NCBI GenBank assembly: GCA_900553305.1
Contig: USDI01000025.1
Span: 1 to 17,646, forward strand
Direction: 5' to 3'
DNA from: an uncultured Lachnospiraceae bacterium
GTDB lineage: Bacteria; Bacillota; Clostridia; Lachnospirales; Lachnospiraceae
Length of the DNA: 17,646 nucleotides
The stretch's first letter is position 1. Each line of letters begins with the position of its first letter. The position numbers and the translations under genes are program-made. Positions 1 through 7,057 of the stretch are shown one piece after another. The notes under the pieces are model-generated. The model saw only the letters and a list, made by a program, of their open reading frames with translations, was not told the DNA's origin and did no database searches.

Positions 1-139
1 AATTACCTATAAACCAAGTGTCAATATAATTATATAGTTTCCCGATTCCTACATCCATCATTTTGTCAGATTTTCTGCATTTTTTGTCATATTTTTTCAT
101 TTTATCCTTTATTTACCATCTACTTCCTCATATATAAAT

Positions 140-171
140 AAGTGCAGATGTTTTCACCAACATCTACACTT
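140..171 (-). terminator. Hairpin terminator of the decayed gene
   Basis: Two 13-nt arms (140-152 and 159-171) pair around a 6-nt loop. Read on the minus strand the only imperfect pair is a G-U wobble. The sequence after it is AT-rich (atttatatat) rather than a clean U tract. The hairpin loop overlaps the last stop codon of the remnant at 154-627, which places it as that gene's terminator. The palindrome is seen directly; its role is inferred. Confidence 0.6.
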
Positions 172-627
172 ATCCAATCCCAGCCTTAACGCTATCATTC
201 TGTCAGCAATGAATGCCCTTTCTATCTGAGCCAGTTTTTTGTTTAATTCTTCGGCTTGTCTGTTATCTCTCACAGCAGCTTTCATCTGCTGTTTCAACTG
301 TTTCTTTTATTCTGTTCTCCACCCCTTCTTCATATTCATCAACCAAAGCAACATTGCTGCTCTCCTAACCGATCTCCTTTAAACGGCCTGCTAAGTCTGC
401 GCCATCCGATACCAGTTTCCATCCTTTAAAATGTCCATCATTTTTTCTTCATATCTTTTCACTGCTGCCGTCTGAATGGAATCAGGCACCACATAATCGT
501 TACCCACTTCTTTTATTTTTCCATTTACCAGTTCACAATGTGTCCCGTTGATTACAAACTCCTGGCTTGTATCTACTCCCTATGAAGCCAGAAATTCTAA
601 AATATAATTGGTATATGCGTCCGTCAT
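154..627 (-). pseudogene. Decayed gene of unknown family (about 155 codons originally)
   Basis: This leftward reading frame is broken at several places. It starts with an ATG at 627 (MTDAYTNYILEFLAS), meets TAG at 582-580, then continues open (GVDTSQEFVING...) to TAG at 393-391. The protein-like reading resumes in a second frame (DLAGRLKEIG), hits TAG at 367-365, continues (SSNVALVDEYEEGVENRIKE), and shifts again into a third frame (KAAVRDNRQAEELNKKLAQ..., IALRLGLDKC) that ends at TGA 156-154. At least two stops and two frameshifts are therefore needed to join it. The reconstructed product would be small, charged and helical towards the C terminus. I do not recognise the family. An 8-codon ORF (624-650, MNIMICDE) overlaps its start as ATGA and has a GAGGA upstream; it may be the end of a lost upstream gene or a leader peptide. 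Decay of an accessory gene is inferred. Confidence 0.6.
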
Positions 628-752
628 TCATCACAAATCATAATGTTCATAGTTTCATTCCTCAGTCATTATTAATATCGAAGATATTTTTTCTATTCAA
701 TAGTCGGATTCACCAAACGACTATTTTCAGCACAGAATGACCATTACTTCTA
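628..752. other. Non-coding, AT-rich gap with an inverted repeat
   Basis: I see no credible gene between the decayed ORF and the reductase terminator. The only structure is a perfect 8-bp inverted repeat, aatagtcg and cgactatt, at 699-706 and 718-725 with an 11-nt spacer, plus a weak A/T palindrome (aatatc-gaa-gatatt, 674-688). Neither has a clear U tract on the strand where it would be needed, so no role is assigned. Confidence 0.4.
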
Positions 753-795
753 TAAAAAAAGCACTGCATCCCAAATCCTTTGAGATACAATGCTT
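753..795 (-). terminator. Rho-independent terminator of the aldo/keto reductase
   Basis: On the minus strand a 17-bp stem (arms 779-795 and 759-775, three G-U wobbles) closes a 3-nt loop and is followed by a run of seven U residues (754-760, the first two shared with the stem). It lies 77 bp past the stop codon of the reductase gene. This is a textbook intrinsic terminator. Confidence 0.85.
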
Positions 796-871
796 CCCTA
801 CGTTTTTTATATTGTCATTTTAGTATGATTCCTTTACTGTACAGGCTTCCCTGCGTTTCTTATTTTCTATT

Positions 872-1735
872 TTACAGCTTACCGCCAAATACCGGGAAGA
901 AACCATACTCGCCATAGTCCTTGATTTTTTCCAGATGCTTGAGAATTTCCATATCTTCCTCTGCTATTACAAAATCAACAGCCGCGTTGGTCTTCATGTG
1001 CTCCGGATTTGCAGTCTTCGGCAGAACAATCATTCCAAGCTGGATGTCAAAACGGATGCACAACTGTGGAATCGTGACTCCATACTTTTCAGCCATATCA
1101 GCGATTGCCCTGTTTTTAAGTGCTTCACCGTGAGCAACAGGAGAATATGCTTCCATTACTATGCCCTTCTTCTGGCAATAATCAATCAATTCCAGTGGTG
1201 AATTAGAAATGTGGCAAAGCACCTGATTAACCATCGGCTTAATTTCTGCCGTTTCCCACAGACTTTCCAAATCTTCCTGTAGGAAATTGGATACACCGAT
1301 GGCACGAAGCTTTCCGGCCTTGTAAGCATCCTCCAGTGCTCTCCATGCTGCGCGATTGCCCTCCACGTAACGATCTTCACTCTGGTTTACCTTGTCCCAG
1401 GGCTGCGGGCTGTGAATGATCATCATATCAAGATAATCCAGCCCCATGTCCGCAATGGTTTTGTCAATGCTTGCCGCTGCTTCCTCATAAGTCTTATATT
1501 CTGCAGCAACCTTTGATGTAACAAAAAGCTGCTCTCTCGGCACACCACAGGTACAGATCCCTTCACCCACACCGCGTTCGTTGCCATAAGCCTGTGCAGT
1601 GTCCACATGACGATATCCGAACTGCATAGCAGTCTTTACGGCATCAGATACCTTGTCATCATCAATAAACCACGTGCCAAGGGCCAGCACCGGAATTTCT
1701 ACTCCATTACTTAATTTTTTCGTTTCCTGAAACAT
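872..1735 (-). CDS. Aldo/keto reductase (AKR superfamily)
   Basis: A cytosolic NAD(P)H-dependent oxidoreductase of 287 residues, the normal size for a bacterial AKR, expected to reduce aldehydes or ketones to alcohols. The catalytic tetrad is visible as D45 and Y50 in DTAQAYGNE, K75 in VTSKVAA, and H108 in MIIHSP. GVSNFLQEDL and the C-terminal VLPKTANPEHMKTN fit the family's barrel and cofactor phosphate-binding segment. The ATG at 1735 is preceded by a strong ribosome-binding site (GGGGAGG). The gene is monocistronic: it has its own promoter at 1792-1822 and its own terminator at 753-795. The MerR-like spacing of that promoter suggests induction by a small molecule or stress, which is inference. 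The physiological substrate cannot be read from sequence. Confidence 0.93.
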   Translation of the reverse strand: MFQETKKLSNGVEIPVLALGTWFIDDDKVSDAVKTAMQFGYRHVDTAQAYGNERGVGEGICTCGVPREQLFVTSKVAAEYKTYEEAAASIDKTIADMGLDYLDMMIIHSPQPWDKVNQSEDRYVEGNRAAWRALEDAYKAGKLRAIGVSNFLQEDLESLWETAEIKPMVNQVLCHISNSPLELIDYCQKKGIVMEAYSPVAHGEALKNRAIADMAEKYGVTIPQLCIRFDIQLGMIVLPKTANPEHMKTNAAVDFVIAEEDMEILKHLEKIKDYGEYGFFPVFGGKL

Positions 1736-1791
1736 ATCTCATTCCTCCCCGTTTTCCTGTCTTGAAGCACACCATTTCATGTGCTACACAT

Positions 1792-1822
1792 ACCATAGTA
1801 CATAAACCTGACTTTAGGTCAA
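1792..1822 (-). promoter_or_regulatory. Candidate MerR-type promoter of the aldo/keto reductase
   Basis: On the minus strand TTGACC (1822-1817) and TATGGT (1797-1792) are separated by 19 bp. Within the spacer lies a dyad, acct-aaagtc-aggt (1806-1819). A 19-bp spacer filled by an inverted repeat is the hallmark of MerR-family activated promoters. An alternative reading is a 16-bp spacer to TACTAT. The motif is seen; the regulator class is inferred. Confidence 0.5.
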
Positions 1823-1881
1823 GATATTTTTGAAATTCCTCTGAAATTAGGGGAAAACAGAACTTTGGCGGCTATACCAAA

Positions 1882-1910
1882 CAAGGGAAAGCAATAAATG
1901 CTTTCCCTTG
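1882..1910 (-). terminator. Terminator hairpin downstream of ppdK
   Basis: A perfect 12-bp stem (caagggaaagca and tgctttcccttg) encloses a 5-nt loop, 21 bp past the ppdK stop. The following minus-strand bases are tttggtat, so the U tract is short. Position and stem quality support termination of the ppdK transcript. Confidence 0.7.
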
Positions 1911-1931
1911 CAGAAATAAATATATTGTTGC

Positions 1932-4562
1932 CTAATTCCTCTTTTCGGCGATAGCAGCCTGCGCTGCTGCCAGTCTTGCGATCGGCACACGGAACGGTGA
2001 ACAGGATACATAATCCAGACCAATCTTGTGGCAGAATTCTACGGAAGAAGGATCTCCACCGTGCTCGCCACAGATACCGATATGGAGATTCGGGTTCGCC
2101 GGTCTGCCAAGCTGGATCGCCATTTCCATCAGCTTACCAACACCAATCTGGTCAAGCTTGATGAACGGATCATATTCAAAGATCTTGGTGTCATAGTATC
2201 CACCTAAGAACTTGCTCGCATCATCACGGGAGAATCCATAGGTCATCTGTGTTAAGTCATTCGTACCGAAGCAGAAGAAATCTGCATCCTTCGCAATCGC
2301 ATCTGCGGTAAGTGCTGCACGCGGAATCTCAATCATCGTACCTACCTCGTACTCCATGGTAATTCCTGCTGCCTTGATTTCTGCATCTGCGGTTTCTACA
2401 ACGATCTTCTTAACGAAGTCAAATTCCTTTACATCACCAACAAGCGGAATCATGATTTCCGGCTTCAGATTCCAGTCCGGATGCTCTTTCTTAACCTCGA
2501 TTGCCGCACGGATCACAGCCTTGGTCTGCATCTTGGCAATTTCCGGATAAGTAACTGCCAGACGGCATCCTCTGTGTCCCATCATCGGGTTGAATTCATG
2601 TAAGCTGTCGATCATGGCCTTGATTTCATTAACGCTCTTATTCTTCGCCTTTGCAAGCTTCTCAATATCTGCTTCCTCCGTCGGAACGAATTCATGAAGC
2701 GGGGGATCTAAGAAACGGATAGTTACCGGATTTCCTTCGAGTGCCTCATAAAGTTCCTTGAAGTCTCCCTGCTGATAAGGAAGAATCTTTTCGAGTGCAA
2801 CTTCTCTTTCTTCTACGGTATCGGAACAGATCATCTCACGGAATGCGGCAATACGGTCTTCTTCGAAGAACATATGCTCCGTACGGCATAGTCCGATTCC
2901 TTCTGCGCCAAGTTCTCTTGCTCTTCTTGCATCACGAGGCGTATCGGCATTGGTACGAACCTTTAACCTGCGGTATTTGTCTGCCCATGCCATAACTCGT
3001 CCGAACTCTCCGGCGATCTTTGCATCTACGGTCTTAATCTGTCCATCATAAATATTTCCTGTTGTACCATCAATGGAAAGGTAATCTCCTTCGTGGAATT
3101 CCTTGCCGCCTAAAGTAAAGGTCTTATTGGCTTCATCCATCACAATGTCACCACAACCGGAAACACAACAGGTTCCCATACCACGGGCAACAACGGCTGC
3201 ATGGCTTGTCATACCGCCACGTACCGTAAGGATACCCTGGGATACCTTCATACCGGTAATGTCTTCGGGAGAGGTTTCAAGACGAACCAGAACAACCTTC
3301 TCACCCCTGCCGGCCCAGTTTTCTGCATCTTCTGCGGAGAAAACAATCTTACCGCATGCAGCGCCGGGAGATGCGCCAAGTCCCTTTCCAACTGGGGTAG
3401 CTGCCTTTAATGCAGCCGCATCGAACTGCGGATGCAATAAGGTATCCAGGTTACGGGGATCGATCATGGCAACGGCCTCTTCCTCTGTTCTCATACCTTC
3501 ATCTACAAGATCACAGGCAATCTTAAGTGCAGCCTGTGCGGTTCTCTTACCATTACGTGTCTGCAGCATATAAAGCTTTCCATGCTCTACGGTAAATTCC
3601 ATATCCTGCATGTCTCTGTAATGCTTCTCTAAGGTCTGGCATACTTCGGTAAACTGCTTGAATGCTTCCGGAAACTTCTGCTCCATCTCCGCAATCTTCA
3701 TCGGAGTACGGACACCTGCTACAACGTCCTCGCCCTGTGCATTCGTTAAGAATTCACCAAACAGTCCCTTCTCTCCGGTTGCAGGGTCACGGGTAAAGGC
3801 AACGCCTGTACCACAGTCATCACCCATATTACCAAATGCCATGGACTGTACATTGACTGCGGTTCCCCAGGAATACGGGATGTCGTTGTCACGACGGTAA
3901 ACATTCGCACGGGGGTTGTCCCAGGAACGGAATACGGCTTTGATTGCTCCCATCAACTGTTCCTTCGGATCATCCGGGAAATCTTCACCGATCTTCTCTT
4001 TGTATTCTGCCTTAAACTGTGCTGCCAGTTCCTTAAGGTCTTCTGTCGTAAGCTCAACGTCCTGCTTCACGCCGCGCTTTTCCTTCATTTCATCAATCAG
4101 TTCTTCGAAGTACTTCTTGCCGACCTCCATAACAACGTCGGAATACATCTGGATAAATCTCCGATAGCAGTCCCATGCCCAACGGGGATTGCCGGACATC
4201 TCTGCAATGGCATTCACTACTTCCTCATTCAGACCAAGATTCAGGATAGTGTCCATCATACCCGGCATGGAAGCACGTGCTCCGGAACGGACGGATACGA
4301 GCAGCGGGTTCTTCTTATCTCCAAACTTCTTACCGGTAATCTCTTCCATCTTTCCTATGTACTCATCAATCTGTGCACGGATCTCTCCATTGATCTCGCG
4401 TCCATCTTCGTAGTATTGTGTGCAGGCCTCTGTCGTAATTGTAAATCCTTGCGGTACAGGAAGGCCGATGTTGGTCATCTCTGCAAGGTTTGCACCCTTG
4501 CCGCCGAGCAGATTTCTCATGTCAGCGCTTCCTTCCTTAAATAAGTAAACCCATTTTTCCAT
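1932..4562 (-). CDS. ppdK: Pyruvate, phosphate dikinase
   Basis: Catalyses the reversible conversion of pyruvate, ATP and Pi to PEP, AMP and PPi in the cytosol. In anaerobic clostridia it serves glycolysis with PPi or PEP supply. Using the ATG at 4562 the protein has 876 residues, the usual bacterial length. The domains run in order: an N-terminal nucleotide-binding ATP-grasp part (GGKGANLAEM at 20-29, SVRSGARASMPGMMDT at 90-105), a central swivelling domain with catalytic H454 in GGMTSHAAVVARG and the neighbouring regulatory-type T452, and a C-terminal PEP/pyruvate barrel with C831 in GICGEHGGDP. No key residue is missing. A longer reading from a TTG at 4586 is possible, but the ATG at 4562 has AGGAG at good spacing and fits the family start MEKWVYLF. 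The gene appears to be transcribed alone, from an extended -10 promoter at 4613-4621 to the hairpin at 1882-1910. Confidence 0.98.
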   Translation of the reverse strand: MEKWVYLFKEGSADMRNLLGGKGANLAEMTNIGLPVPQGFTITTEACTQYYEDGREINGEIRAQIDEYIGKMEEITGKKFGDKKNPLLVSVRSGARASMPGMMDTILNLGLNEEVVNAIAEMSGNPRWAWDCYRRFIQMYSDVVMEVGKKYFEELIDEMKEKRGVKQDVELTTEDLKELAAQFKAEYKEKIGEDFPDDPKEQLMGAIKAVFRSWDNPRANVYRRDNDIPYSWGTAVNVQSMAFGNMGDDCGTGVAFTRDPATGEKGLFGEFLTNAQGEDVVAGVRTPMKIAEMEQKFPEAFKQFTEVCQTLEKHYRDMQDMEFTVEHGKLYMLQTRNGKRTAQAALKIACDLVDEGMRTEEEAVAMIDPRNLDTLLHPQFDAAALKAATPVGKGLGASPGAACGKIVFSAEDAENWAGRGEKVVLVRLETSPEDITGMKVSQGILTVRGGMTSHAAVVARGMGTCCVSGCGDIVMDEANKTFTLGGKEFHEGDYLSIDGTTGNIYDGQIKTVDAKIAGEFGRVMAWADKYRRLKVRTNADTPRDARRARELGAEGIGLCRTEHMFFEEDRIAAFREMICSDTVEEREVALEKILPYQQGDFKELYEALEGNPVTIRFLDPPLHEFVPTEEADIEKLAKAKNKSVNEIKAMIDSLHEFNPMMGHRGCRLAVTYPEIAKMQTKAVIRAAIEVKKEHPDWNLKPEIMIPLVGDVKEFDFVKKIVVETADAEIKAAGITMEYEVGTMIEIPRAALTADAIAKDADFFCFGTNDLTQMTYGFSRDDASKFLGGYYDTKIFEYDPFIKLDQIGVGKLMEMAIQLGRPANPNLHIGICGEHGGDPSSVEFCHKIGLDYVSCSPFRVPIARLAAAQAAIAEKRN

Positions 4563-4612
4563 AATTCTCTTCTCCTTTTCCCTCAAAATTTGATGTTACC
4601 CCTAATAAATTT

Positions 4613-4621
4613 ATTATAACA
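4613..4621 (-). promoter_or_regulatory. Extended -10 promoter of ppdK
   Basis: The minus strand reads TGTTATAAT (4621-4613), a perfect TATAAT with an upstream TG, about 50 bp before the ppdK start. No good -35 is seen at 17 bp, which extended -10 promoters tolerate. The start of transcription would be near 4606. Confidence 0.5.
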
Positions 4622-4652
4622 TAATATCAAACACTACGCATTAAAATTCTGT

Positions 4653-5516
4653 TTATCTTTGATTCTGATTCTTCTTTTGATCCGGGATAAAGGAATCAAA
4701 GATAAATACATCAAAATGCTTCTTTGCTTCCTCTAATTCCTGCTGGCTTTTGATCGTCCATGCTGCCGCCATATTTCCATAAAGACCACGGCAGATTCTT
4801 CTGGATAAAACATTTGCATGCTTGTGGTTATATGCCACGAAATCCGGCTTTGTCAGGAAGTTCAGCAACAGGTTCTGCAGAATAAAGTACAGCGGTCCTT
4901 TGAATTCCCCGGTGCGTAAAAAGGCTTCCGCAAGCTGTCCGCGCACGACTTCCTTATGATGTCTGCGATACCAGAACACCGCCAGAGGATTGAAGGACTC
5001 CATGCAGTACAGTCCCTTGTATTTCCGTAAAAGGGCATCTGCCTTTTCACATACCGAAAGATCCGTAAGCTCTACCTTCAGTTCCACGATGAGAGGAACC
5101 TTTCCATCCACAAGCTTTAAAACATCTTCAAATAACGGAATCGTTTCGTTACTCTTACATAAACGGAACTTCTGCAGTTCTTCATAGGTATAGTCACATA
5201 CCTTACCTTCCTGTCCGCATACCCTTTGTAACGTAAAGTCATGGAAAACTACCGGGATCTTATCCTTAGTCACCTGCACATCCAGCTCAATTCCATAGCC
5301 TGCCTCTACTGCTTTGCGAAAAGCCTCCATGGAATTTTCCGGGGCATCCGTTTCATTATCGTGTAAACCACGATGTGCATAATACACACTTAAAAACTTC
5401 TTCCGTTCCCGCCGGTTTGTAAGCCTCGGCATAATCATTAACAAATACAGAATAACAAGTACCGCCAGAATGATAACGATCACTTCTAACCAAATTAATA
5501 CTGCCATTGTTTTCAT
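4653..5516 (-). CDS. Membrane-anchored glycerophosphodiester phosphodiesterase
   Basis: Hydrolyses glycerophosphodiesters to glycerol-3-phosphate plus an alcohol. The 287-residue protein has one N-terminal hydrophobic segment (about residues 4-28) followed by a basic stretch (RLTNRRERKK), so it is probably anchored with the catalytic domain on the cytosolic face. GDPD barrel motifs are clear: H48-R49 in YAHRGLHD, E60-N61 in PENSMEAF, E77 and D79 in GIELDVQ, H92 in VVFHDFTLQR, and E145 in LIVELKVE. The start at 5516 has only a weak ribosome-binding site; a second ATG lies three codons further in. The gene is 55 bp downstream of the MFS transporter on the same strand with no terminator between, so co-transcription is likely. 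Substrates could be phospholipid head groups or teichoic-type glycerophosphate polymers; the sequence does not decide this. Confidence 0.9.
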   Translation of the reverse strand: MKTMAVLIWLEVIVIILAVLVILYLLMIMPRLTNRRERKKFLSVYYAHRGLHDNETDAPENSMEAFRKAVEAGYGIELDVQVTKDKIPVVFHDFTLQRVCGQEGKVCDYTYEELQKFRLCKSNETIPLFEDVLKLVDGKVPLIVELKVELTDLSVCEKADALLRKYKGLYCMESFNPLAVFWYRRHHKEVVRGQLAEAFLRTGEFKGPLYFILQNLLLNFLTKPDFVAYNHKHANVLSRRICRGLYGNMAAAWTIKSQQELEEAKKHFDVFIFDSFIPDQKKNQNQR

Positions 5517-5571
5517 TTCTTTTTTACCTGATTTCTTATGTAAATTTCTCTCCCGTCAATACAAAACCACT

Positions 5572-6900
5572 TTAATCATCCACGTCGAAGTGTTCCAGAA
5601 CGCTTGCCTTCTTATCCGGTCTGGTATCGCCGTGATGTACCTGCATCATTGTAATAAATGCCAGAACCGAGAACACGAATGCATACGGGAACAGTGTCCG
5701 GTAGGAAACCTTCTCGAGCAGGAAGCCTGACAGAATCGGTGTCAGGATCTGTGCCGCCATGGAAAAGGTATAATAGGTTCCTGTGAACTTACCAATATCA
5801 CTTCCCTTACTCATCTCAACAATCATCGGATAGGAGTTGACATTGATGGCCGCCCAGCCGATACCGATCACTGCAAAAGCCACGTTAATCAGTGCATGAT
5901 ACTGATTGGCAAAAATCGCTGCAAAATAGCATCCGCTCATCAGCACGATTCCGACAAGAATCGTCTTCTTTCTGCCAATCTTTCCTGCCAGATTACCGAT
6001 GGGAACATAGCTCAAAATAGCTGCTATGGTCGCTACCATCAGACAGTCTGCAAAACCGCCACCCTCCAGGTGCCATACGACCTTCGTATAACGGGAAAAA
6101 GCAGTCGTTACTGCATTGTAAGCCGTAAACCACAGGAAAATGGAGGCAAGCAGAAATCCCATGCTGCGCTTTACTTCTGCAGGCATCTGATGCTTTACTG
6201 CCCCGCCGTCCTTTGCAGCTTCCTCTTCTTCGATGGTGTCCTCGGTTTCCACCTTTAATCCGGTGCTGTCTTCATAGGCTTTGATCTCTTCTGCTACCTT
6301 CGCCTTTACCTTTTTCTCGGAAATGGTAATTGCCAGAATACCCACAGAAACTGCCATCAGGGCAGCTACGCTGACAAACAGCGGCATGTAATCCGGACGT
6401 TCTCCCTTGCCGACCAGGAGCTTAATCATGATCAGCGTATAAACACCGCCTACCGCTCCCATCAGATTGATAATCGCATTTCCCTTACTGCGGAGCTTAT
6501 TCGGTGTCAGATCCGGCATCAGCGCTACTGCCGGTGAGCGGTACAGTCCCATGGATACGAGAAGTGCAAACAGGGATACGATAAACAATACCATGTTGAC
6601 CTTTCTGTCTGCGATCGGTAAAAGCAGCAGAAAAATCACCGCCAGCACCGTTCCCGTCACGATAAACGGCATTCTCTTTCCAAAACGGGTATCGGCCTTA
6701 TCCGATAATGCTCCGAATAACGGAAGCAAAAAAATGGCAAGCACGTTATCGGCCGCCATGATGGCTCCGGTCAGTGTCTCCCCGATTCCAAATGTGTTCT
6801 GCAGGATCAGTGGAATAATGCTGTCATACATCTGCCAGAACGCACAAATGGAAAGAAAGGCCAGACCGATTAGCACAGTTCTTTTGTAATTCAGTTTCAT
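5572..6900 (-). CDS. MFS transporter, SLC45/GPH-like
   Basis: An integral membrane secondary transporter of 442 residues with about twelve hydrophobic segments. The loop after the second helix reads LSDKADTRFGKRMPFI, the MFS motif A in the form common to SLC45 and glycoside-pentoside-hexuronide type sugar carriers. YRSPAVALMPDLTP and SKGNAIINLMGAVGG are also typical of that group. A hydrophilic, acidic central loop at about residues 200-245 (including EDTIEEEEAAKD) separates the two six-helix halves. The ATG at 6900 has GGGAG upstream. It is the first gene of a probable two-gene unit with the downstream glycerophosphodiesterase. Import of a sugar or a related glycerol compound is inferred; the substrate is unknown. 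Confidence 0.88.
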   Translation of the reverse strand: MKLNYKRTVLIGLAFLSICAFWQMYDSIIPLILQNTFGIGETLTGAIMAADNVLAIFLLPLFGALSDKADTRFGKRMPFIVTGTVLAVIFLLLLPIADRKVNMVLFIVSLFALLVSMGLYRSPAVALMPDLTPNKLRSKGNAIINLMGAVGGVYTLIMIKLLVGKGERPDYMPLFVSVAALMAVSVGILAITISEKKVKAKVAEEIKAYEDSTGLKVETEDTIEEEEAAKDGGAVKHQMPAEVKRSMGFLLASIFLWFTAYNAVTTAFSRYTKVVWHLEGGGFADCLMVATIAAILSYVPIGNLAGKIGRKKTILVGIVLMSGCYFAAIFANQYHALINVAFAVIGIGWAAINVNSYPMIVEMSKGSDIGKFTGTYYTFSMAAQILTPILSGFLLEKVSYRTLFPYAFVFSVLAFITMMQVHHGDTRPDKKASVLEHFDVDD

Positions 6901-6965
6901 AGTCAGGACTCCCTTACATTTTGTTTTTGCTATTAATTTTATTCTATCACAAACACTATGATCCT

Positions 6966-6994
6966 TCTATAGCTTATTTTCCTTGAAAATCCAA
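6966..6994 (-). promoter_or_regulatory. Candidate promoter of the MFS-GDPD unit
   Basis: On the minus strand TTGGAT (6994-6989) and TATAGA (6971-6966) are separated by exactly 17 bp. Its -35 lies inside the spacer of the opposing ABC-F promoter, so the two promoters overlap. Confidence 0.45.
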
Positions 6995-7010
6995 CGATTT
7001 TATGTATAAT
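6983..7010 (+). promoter_or_regulatory. Sigma-A promoter of the ABC-F gene
   Basis: TTGAAA (6983-6988), a 16-bp spacer and a perfect TATAAT (7005-7010) lie 47 bp upstream of the ABC-F start. Transcription would begin near 7017. This is a strong match to the housekeeping consensus. Confidence 0.75.
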
Positions 7011-7057
7011 AAGATTTGTATGTCCAACAATAAAATCGAGAAAACAGAGGTAAGAAA

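Noticed and set aside
3103..3573. Open frame of 156 codons on the plus strand inside ppdK
   Set aside because: It is antisense to a strongly conserved part of ppdK, has no protein-family features and is explained by codon use of the real gene.
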